A stretch of 64,000 nucleotides of DNA from Closterium sp. Naga37s-1 (taxonomy: Eukaryota > Streptophyta > Zygnematophyceae > Desmidiales > Closteriaceae). This document shows, piece after piece, positions 58,482 to 64,000 of this stretch (positions are counted from its first letter, which is position 1; each line of letters opens with the position of its first letter). The stretch spans positions 62,001-126,000 of the forward strand of contig CANJKZ010000406.1 of assembly GCA_947471745.1 (NCBI GenBank), in the 5' to 3' direction. Under the pieces are notes generated by a model, which ran no database searches, was not told the origin of the DNA, and saw only the letters and a list, made by a program, of their open reading frames with translations. The position numbers and the translations under genes were made by a program.

Positions 58482-61400
58482 CTACCTCTGTTGCTGCTGC
58501 CCCTGCTTCTGCTGATCTCCCATTTGACCAAGCTTAGCAGGCCGCTGCTTGCAAGGAGTGTTGTCATCATCAGATGCAGCAGGGGTGTGAGCAGCTGAAC
58601 CAGCCGGGCTAGGTCCGGGAGAGAGCCACGCGCCGAGCCCAGACGAATGCAGCAGGCTGGAAACTGCTGCTGCTGCTGCTGTGGCCGGTGCAGCAGCAAC
58701 GCCGTTCGCACTGGCATCAGCATCAGCAGCAGAAGCAGAAGCAGCGGACTGAGCCTGAGCCTCGCGTTTCAAACGCAAGGCCTCATTATGTCTCGCCATT
58801 GCCTTTGCTGCTGCCTCTCGAGGAGACTTGGGGATTTCTGTGTCCCCTCCTGCTGCTCGCATCCCCGCGTTGTGTCTCGCCATTGCCTCTTCTGCAGCCT
58901 CTTTCTGCCCCCCTCCCCTCCCGGACGACACCCCTCGAGGAGACCTGGGCAATCCTGCGTCTCCTCCTGATGCCCCCACTTCTCTTGCTGCTCCTCTTGC
59001 TGCTCCTCTTGCTGCTCCACCTGCTTCTTCCCCTGCGGCTGCTGCTGCTGCTGCTGCTGCTTCTCGGATCATCAACCCTCCTCCTCCTGTTCCTCTTGGG
59101 CTTGGGACGGTGCTGCTTGGATTTACGGAGCTGAAGCTCCTTCTGCTGAGGATGCCTTGGGTGGGGGGGTTCCAAGAGACCATGTCCCCTCCTCTTGGGG
59201 ACTTGGGAACCCCAGTCCCTCCTCCTGTTCCTCTTGGGCTTGGGACGGTGCTGCTTGGATAAGCTGTGCTGAAGCTTCTGCCGCTGAGGATGCCTTGGGT
59301 GGGGGGGTTCCAAGAGACCATGTCCCTGCTGCCCACCACCCCTCGAGGAGACTTGAGCACCCCTCTTGGGGACCTGGGGACCCCTGTTTCCCCCCCTCTT
59401 GGGGACCTGGGGACCCCTGTTTCCCCCCCTCTTGGGGACCTGGGGACCCCTGTTTCCCCCCCTCTTGGGGACCTGGGGACCCCTGTTTCCCCTCCTGTTG
59501 TTCCCCCTTTGACACCAGTAGGAGATTTGATACTGGTGGGGGATTTGATACCAGTGGGGGATTTGATACCGATGGGATAAGATCTGCTACTGATGCGGGT
59601 AGAAATGGCAATGCTACCAGACCCATAGCTGGTACTCCTACCCACACTCTTGCTCATATCCTTGCTCATATCCTTGCTCATATCCTTGCTCATATCCTTG
59701 CTCATATCCTTGCTCATATGCTTGCTCATATCCTTGCTCAAGCTAACTCCTCCCGAAACCCTATTCGTAATCCCACCAGTGCCCAAATCCATGCTCACAC
59801 CTCTTCTCCTGCCAACGCCTGTGCCTCTGCTGTTGCTGCTGCTAGTGCTGCTAGTCCTGCTGGTGGTGCTGCTGGTGGTGCTGCTGGTGGTGCTGCTTCT
59901 GCCAATTACTGCCACTCGCTTCACCTCATCAGCCATTCCCTTCCCTCCATTTCCCTCTCCTCCTTCCCTTCCCTTCCCTTCTTGCCCTCTCCCTTTCCCT
60001 TCCTTCCCCCTCTCTTCCTCTCCTCCTGTCCCTCCGCTCCTTCCTCCATCCCCCCCTCTCTCTCCTCCCCCTCCTTTCAACCCAGAAGAAAATGCCACAG
60101 TTCGTGGAGACAGCAACCCCCCCTCGTCTCCTCCTCTCCCTCCCCTCCTTGACCCACCCTCCTCTCTCACTCCTTCCCCTTCTCCTCCATTCATCCCAGA
60201 AGCAAACGACACTGCTCTAGGGGGAGGAGACAGTAACCCTCCAACCCCCTCTCTTCTCCCTCCCCCCCCTCCTCCATCCCTCCTCTCCCCTTCCCCCTTC
60301 ATCCCAACCGTAAACGATGCTACTGTAAGTGACAATCCCCGTCCCTCCTCTCCTCCTCCGCCTCCCCACCCTCTCCCCCCCCCATTCCTTCTCTCCCACA
60401 CACTCAAGCCCTCCTCTCTACGCCCTGTGCTTGCTATAGCCACTCCTCTCCCTCCGTCTTTGTCGCTCCCCATAACCCACGCATTCACGCCGAAGTCAAG
60501 GCCGGAAAACGACTGGCACTGCCTGTGCCTGGTCTTACCACTGCCCCCACTACCTGAAATTTCACCTGACGATGCCCAACCACCTGAATTTCCACCACCT
60601 GAAACCCCATCACTGTCAGCAGCAGCGGCGGCAGCAGCACGAGCAGCAGCAGGAGCGGCAGCAGCGGCAAGAGCAGCAGCAGGAGGAGCAGCGGCAGCAG
60701 CAGCAGAAGCAGCCCTCAAGATTTCAGTTCTTCCCCTTGGGATGGCGAACCGTGCTTTGCTGCTCATCACACCCTCTTCCCATCCCGTCTCCTCTTCTCG
60801 TCGCGCCCTCAGTTGCTCCACTCCCCCCGTTTGCCCCGGATTTTCCCCGCCACCCGCCTCCCCCCTGTCGTCTTCTCCAGGTACATTGAACCTGACCACT
60901 TTAGGCTGCGCCTCAAACATTGCCTGTCCAGATACACTGAACCTGCGCTTTTGAGGCTGTGCCTCAGGAAACGCCTGTCCCGGTGCATCTGAGCCAAAGT
61001 CAAAGCCGGAAAACGACTGGCACTGCCTGTGCCTGGGCCTCCCACCGGTACCACCTAGTGAAACCCCACCTGAAATTTCACCTACTGAAACCCCACCTGC
61101 AACGGCACCACCTGTAATGTTACTAGCACCAGCGGCAGGAGCAGCAGCGGCAGGAGCAGCAGCAGCAGCAGGAGCAGCAGCAGCAGCAGGAGCAGCAGCA
61201 GCAGCAGGAGCAGCAGCAGCCCTTGGAGATTCATTGAACCTGGACTGTTTTTGCTGCTCGAGTGCAGACAAGGAGTGAGAGACCACAGGAGCAGCAATCG
61301 GAGTGAACTCTTCCTCATCCTCCTCTTCCTCCTCCTCCTCTTGTCCTCCTTCCTCCCCTTCATTCCTCCTCCAAAGAAGCACAGGGGAGTTGGATGGTGA

Positions 61401-63596
61401 AACGGCCACAGCAGTTGCTATAGGCGTGGCAATCGGAGTAAGCTCATCACCATCATCCCCATCATCCCCAGCATTGCTCTCCTGACTTTTGGGTCCATAC
61501 AAAAGTCTCGGCATGGCAATCGGGGTAAACTCATCACCATCCTCATCATCCTCCTCCTCCTCCTCCTCCTCCTCCTCCTCCTCCTCCTCCTCCTCCTCCT
61601 CCTCCTCCTCCTCCTCCTCCTCCTCCTCCTCCTCCTCCTCCTCCTCCTCCCCCTCCCGAATTTTGAGTCCACTCAAAATTTTTGGCGTGGCAATCGGAGT
61701 AAGCTCATCACCATCCTCCTCCTCCTCCTCATCATCCCCACCCTCGTCCTCCTTTTTGTCCTCCTCGCCCTTTTCTTCCTCGTCTTTTCCTCCCTGCAGC
61801 TTTTGAAATTTCTTCAAAGCACCGACCGATTTTTCATCTGAACTCGCAACGGAAATCCCATGGCTTTGGCACACACTCATCCCACCGGTTACCCCCCTCC
61901 TTTTTCCTCCTCCTCCTCCTCCTCCTCCTCCTCCTCCTCCTCCTCCTCCTCCTCCTCCTCCTTCTCCTCCTCCTCCTCCTCCTCCTCCTCCTCCTCCTCC
62001 TCCTTTTCCTCCTCCTCCTCCTCCTCCCCCTCCTCCACCACCACCAATTGCCCTCAGCTCCAAATACCCAGAAAAGGACGAGAAACGCCGCCTCACTTTA
62101 CTGGCCCGAGTAACCTCCCTCGGTGTTCCCGAACCTCCAGTAGCGAACCCAGCCGCGCCTTGCCAATGCCCTGAGGTTCGGTTCGCACCTCCGAGTTCCG
62201 TACCTCCATCACAACCACCTGCCGAGCCTTCGTCTCCCGAACCTGGAAGCAACATACCGAACTCAAAGCTGCTTTGGCTTGTGGGTCGAGATGATTCGTG
62301 AGAAGCAGTACTGGCAGGTTCGGGAGCAACAGCAGCAGCTGCAGCAGAATCAGAAGCAGGAGCAGCAGCAGCAGCAGCAGCAGCGCTACCAACAGAAACT
62401 GCATAATCGGCAGAAGCAGCAGCAGCAACATCATCAGCAGCAGAAGCAGAATCAGCAGCAAAAACATCTCTTGCAGGAGCGGCTGTATCGGCCCCTGGGT
62501 TAGAGTCAAAAGCAAAGCTGCGTCTGAAGCTGCTCCCTTCCTCCCCTCCCTTGCCTTTTCCTTTCTTGCCCCCTCTTTCTCCTTTCTCCTCTCTTCTCTC
62601 CTTCCCCCCTCCACTGAACCAGCTCGAATCTGGACTTCCTAATTCCAATGCACTCCGTTCCTCCTCCTCACCCCCTTCATCCTCGCTAAGAAACCTCTCA
62701 CTATCACCACAACCACCTTCTTCCAAAACACCAACATCAGAATCACCCTTATAGAGCCGCAGCAACCTCTTTCGTTCACTAGCCAGTGTGAAGTGTAAAC
62801 CCATCTCAACACCTGCGCACCCCCCACCCCCATTTACCCCGCCTTCTTGCCCACCTATCCTTGCCTTACGAGGCACATCAAAAGCCGTCTCACTCCCACT
62901 CACTCCTCTCCCTTGCACACCCTTTCTTGCAATATGAGAAGTCTCAACACCCACCCCACCCCCATCCACCCCCATCTCAAAGCCCATTACACCCCCATCC
63001 AGGCTCAATTTCCTTCTGCCTTTCCAAGCTTTTTGAAGCAGCGTCTCACAATTGCTGCTCGCCTTCTTCTTGCTGCTAACACAACTGCTGCCACTGCTGC
63101 TGTTTCTGCTGCTGGTGCAGTTTAAATCGCTGGTGACGCTAGTGGTGGTGGTGCTGCTGAAGGAGGAGGAGGAGGAGGAGGAGGAGGAGGAGGAGGAGGA
63201 GGAGGAGGAGGAGGAGGAGGAGGAGGAGGAGGAGGAGGAGGAGGAGGAGGAGGAGGAGGAGGCGGAGGAGGAGGGAGTGGGAACGGAGGAGGGGGAGAGG
63301 GTGACAGGGATACAGGCATCCGTGACAGAGAGAGCACGTCTATGCCTTCCCCTTCCCCTTCCCCTTCCACTGCCACTGCCACTGCCACTGCCACTGCCAC
63401 TGCCGTGCCTTCTTGCTTCGCCCACCCCTGCCACTCCACACGCTACACCTGCACCCTCTTCTCTCTCTCCATTCCCGCTCTCTTCCCCTCTTCCTCTCCC
63501 ACTCTCTCCCCCTCCTCCCTCCTTACTCTCTCCCCCTCCTCCCGAACGCGTTTCAGCACCCTCCTGTTCTAGAGAGGACGTCCCTTGACCAGTCAT
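58482..63596 (-). CDS. Giant acidic disordered protein (1704 codons), unknown function
   Basis: One open frame runs from ATG 63596 to the stop at 58482. I recognise no catalytic domain. From the N-terminus it shows Gly/Glu-rich sequence, a poly-Ser tract (about 40 Ser, from the GGA run at 63160-63260), Ala-rich and poly-Gly parts, and long poly-Glu runs. A repeated motif, EFTPIA-P or ELTPIATP, occurs four times after acidic runs. RHRQCQSFSG occurs twice, MSKD is repeated seven times, GGETGVPRSPR four times and MVSWNPPTQGILS twice; AMARHN segments near the C-terminus are weakly helical. Short sequences PKVVRF, PRAVSF and PRTVAF fit the RVxF pattern found in the RVxF-repeat protein at 11633. 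The coding end is duplicated downstream. In-frame introns in the low-complexity parts cannot be excluded. Confidence 0.65.
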   Translation of the reverse strand: MTGQGTSSLEQEGAETRSGGGGESKEGGGGESGRGRGEESGNGEREEGAGVACGVAGVGEARRHGSGSGSGSGSGSGRGRGRGRHRRALSVTDACIPVTLSPSSVPTPSSSASSSSSSSSSSSSSSSSSSSSSSSSSSSSSSSSSFSSTTTTSVTSDLNCTSSRNSSSGSSCVSSKKKASSNCETLLQKAWKGRRKLSLDGGVMGFEMGVDGGGVGVETSHIARKGVQGRGVSGSETAFDVPRKARIGGQEGGVNGGGGCAGVEMGLHFTLASERKRLLRLYKGDSDVGVLEEGGCGDSERFLSEDEGGEEEERSALELGSPDSSWFSGGGKERREEKGERGGKKGKGKGGEEGSSFRRSFAFDSNPGADTAAPARDVFAADSASAADDVAAAASADYAVSVGSAAAAAAAAPASDSAAAAAVAPEPASTASHESSRPTSQSSFEFGMLLPGSGDEGSAGGCDGGTELGGANRTSGHWQGAAGFATGGSGTPREVTRASKVRRRFSSFSGYLELRAIGGGGGGGGGGGGGKGGGGGGGGGGGGGEGGGGGGGGGGGGGGGGGGGKRRGVTGGMSVCQSHGISVASSDEKSVGALKKFQKLQGGKDEEEKGEEDKKEDEGGDDEEEEEDGDELTPIATPKILSGLKIREGEEEEEEEEEEEEEEEEEEEEEEEEEEEEEEEEEDDEDGDEFTPIAMPRLLYGPKSQESNAGDDGDDGDELTPIATPIATAVAVSPSNSPVLLWRRNEGEEGGQEEEEEEEDEEEFTPIAAPVVSHSLSALEQQKQSRFNESPRAAAAPAAAAAPAAAAAPAAAAAPAAAAPAAGASNITGGAVAGGVSVGEISGGVSLGGTGGRPRHRQCQSFSGFDFGSDAPGQAFPEAQPQKRRFSVSGQAMFEAQPKVVRFNVPGEDDRGEAGGGENPGQTGGVEQLRARREEETGWEEGVMSSKARFAIPRGRTEILRAASAAAAAAPPAAALAAAAAPAAARAAAAAAADSDGVSGGGNSGGWASSGEISGSGGSGKTRHRQCQSFSGLDFGVNAWVMGSDKDGGRGVAIASTGRREEGLSVWERRNGGGRGWGGGGGEEGRGLSLTVASFTVGMKGEGERRDGGGGGGRREGVGGLLSPPPRAVSFASGMNGGEGEGVREEGGSRRGGRGGDEGGLLSPRTVAFSSGLKGGGGERGGDGGRSGGTGGEEERGKEGKGRGQEGKGREGGEGNGGKGMADEVKRVAVIGRSSTTSSTTSSTTSRTSSTSSSNSRGTGVGRRRGVSMDLGTGGITNRVSGGVSLSKDMSKHMSKDMSKDMSKDMSKDMSKDMSKSVGRSTSYGSGSIAISTRISSRSYPIGIKSPTGIKSPTSIKSPTGVKGGTTGGETGVPRSPRGGETGVPRSPRGGETGVPRSPRGGETGVPRSPRGVLKSPRGVVGSRDMVSWNPPTQGILSGRSFSTAYPSSTVPSPRGTGGGTGVPKSPRGGDMVSWNPPTQGILSRRSFSSVNPSSTVPSPRGTGGGGLMIREAAAAAAAAAGEEAGGAARGAARGAAREVGASGGDAGLPRSPRGVSSGRGGGQKEAAEEAMARHNAGMRAAGGDTEIPKSPREAAAKAMARHNEALRLKREAQAQSAASASAADADASANGVAAAPATAAAAAVSSLLHSSGLGAWLSPGPSPAGSAAHTPAASDDDNTPCKQRPAKLGQMGDQQKQGQQQQR
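61541..61650 (-). repeat. GGA/GAG microsatellites coding poly-Glu and poly-Gly
   Basis: About 33 TCC triplets on the + strand encode poly-Glu on the - strand. Similar runs at about 61903-62035 encode poly-Gly, and another at 63163-63262 encodes poly-Ser. All lie in the acidic disordered protein. Confidence 0.95.
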
Positions 63597-64000
63597 AGCC
63601 CCAGCAGCTATGCTGATGCTAGTCGTGCCACTATTGAGTGTGCTAGTAACGGAGCTGCTGCTATTGAGTGTGCTAGTAACGGGGATGCTGCTATTGGCCG
63701 TGGGAGGGGAGGGAGGGGAGAGAGGAGCCGGAACAGGGCGAGGGGAACGAAGGAGAGGGGAGGAGAGAGGGGAGGAGAGCGGGGAGGAGAGACGGGAGGA
63801 GAGAGGGGAAGAGAGAGGGGAAGAGGAGGAGGAGAGGTGAGGGAAGATGGAACGGTCAAGAGAGGAAGAGGCAGGGATAGAAGGGCCAGGTAGCTTGGGA
63901 AAAGAAGGCTTAGGAATGAGAAGAGATTGCTTTTGAGAATTCTCAAAAGTGTCAAGAGAGGAAGAGGCAGGAAGAGGGCCAGGTAGCCTGGGGAATGAAG
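63597..64000. other. Upstream region of the acidic protein gene, purine-rich
   Basis: G/A-rich tandem-like sequence occupies about 63700-63840. A perfect palindrome, TTTTGAGAATTCTCAAAA, lies at 63932-63949, flanked on both sides by copies of a GTCAAGAGAGGAAGAGGCAG-like sequence (near 63853 and 63951). This is another duplication split by the palindrome. No gene was seen. Confidence 0.6.

Larger units (their letters stand above)
3291..63949. repeat. Dispersed palindrome family TTTTGAG-N4-CTCAAAA
   Basis: Dozens of copies, perfect or near-perfect, are scattered through introns and spacers, often extended to GTGACTTTTGAG...CTCAAAAGTCAC. The central four bases are themselves self-complementary and vary: TCGA (3291-3308), GCGC (6943-6960), ACGT (51324-51341), AATT (52106-52123 and 63932-63949). 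In-frame degenerate copies lie in coding DNA at 14674-14691, 27695-27712 and 61661-61678. The span given only marks the outer copies. Confidence 0.9.

Noticed and set aside
63052-63588. 178-codon + strand ORF with poly-Glu
   Set aside because: It is the antisense of the poly-Ser tract of the acidic protein gene and has no other support.
1-64000. tRNA, rRNA or riboswitch genes
   Set aside because: I saw no tRNA-like cloverleaf, T-loop GTTCGAATC box with matching stems, or rRNA core sequence. A covariance-model scan would be needed to exclude small RNAs.

Overview
This window is nuclear DNA of a eukaryote. GT-AG introns with matching phases join exons into conserved plant-type proteins: a PQ-loop transporter, a CID7-like PAM2/CUE/Smr protein and a nepenthesin-type aspartic protease. 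Very long GC-rich exons encode poly-Ala, poly-Gln and poly-Gly tracts, and introns are packed with minisatellites. The family signatures fit a green-lineage organism. A streptophyte alga such as a zygnematophyte is my best guess from the plant-style protease and CID7-like architecture, but the sequence alone does not prove it. I saw no bacterial operons, rRNA genes, tRNA genes or CRISPR arrays.

Layout on the + strand: a nine-exon PQ-loop membrane protein gene (1923-8702); an intergenic stretch with two inverted-repeat elements, one with PIF/Harbinger-like ends (9826-10352); a 2021-codon disordered protein with thirteen RVxF-type protein phosphatase 1 docking motifs (11633-17698); a gene joining a degenerate soluble inorganic pyrophosphatase domain to a disordered tail of about 3150 residues (18997-29933); and a CID7-like gene with PAM2, CUE and Smr regions (31656-39193). 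On the - strand: an eleven-exon membrane-anchored aspartic protease (57311 down to 42998) and a 1704-codon disordered acidic protein (63596 down to 58482).

The most striking signal is structural. In the four multi-exon genes, exon edges together with their splice sites are tandemly duplicated into the neighbouring introns or past the stop codon. The copies range from one extra exon (pyrophosphatase-like gene) to six complete terminal exons, each with its own acceptor and stop (protease). In several places they have shrunk to short minisatellites whose unit still carries the splice donor, for example about 26 copies of CTCAG|GTGGGA and about 16 copies of CAG|GTGAG. At many junctions between copies sits a perfect short palindrome, TTTTGAG-N4-CTCAAAA, with interchangeable centres (TCGA, GCGC, ACGT, AATT). 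Degenerate copies of this palindrome also lie in frame inside three of the giant coding regions. I read this as a mobile or break-repair-associated palindrome that leaves long direct duplications behind and keeps seeding splice-site-bearing repeats. That mechanism is inference; the repeats, palindromes and splice phases are visible directly.

The genes do not form an obvious pathway. The three giant disordered proteins share RVxF-like motifs and SP/RxxS-rich segments, so they may all be phosphatase/kinase-regulated scaffolds.
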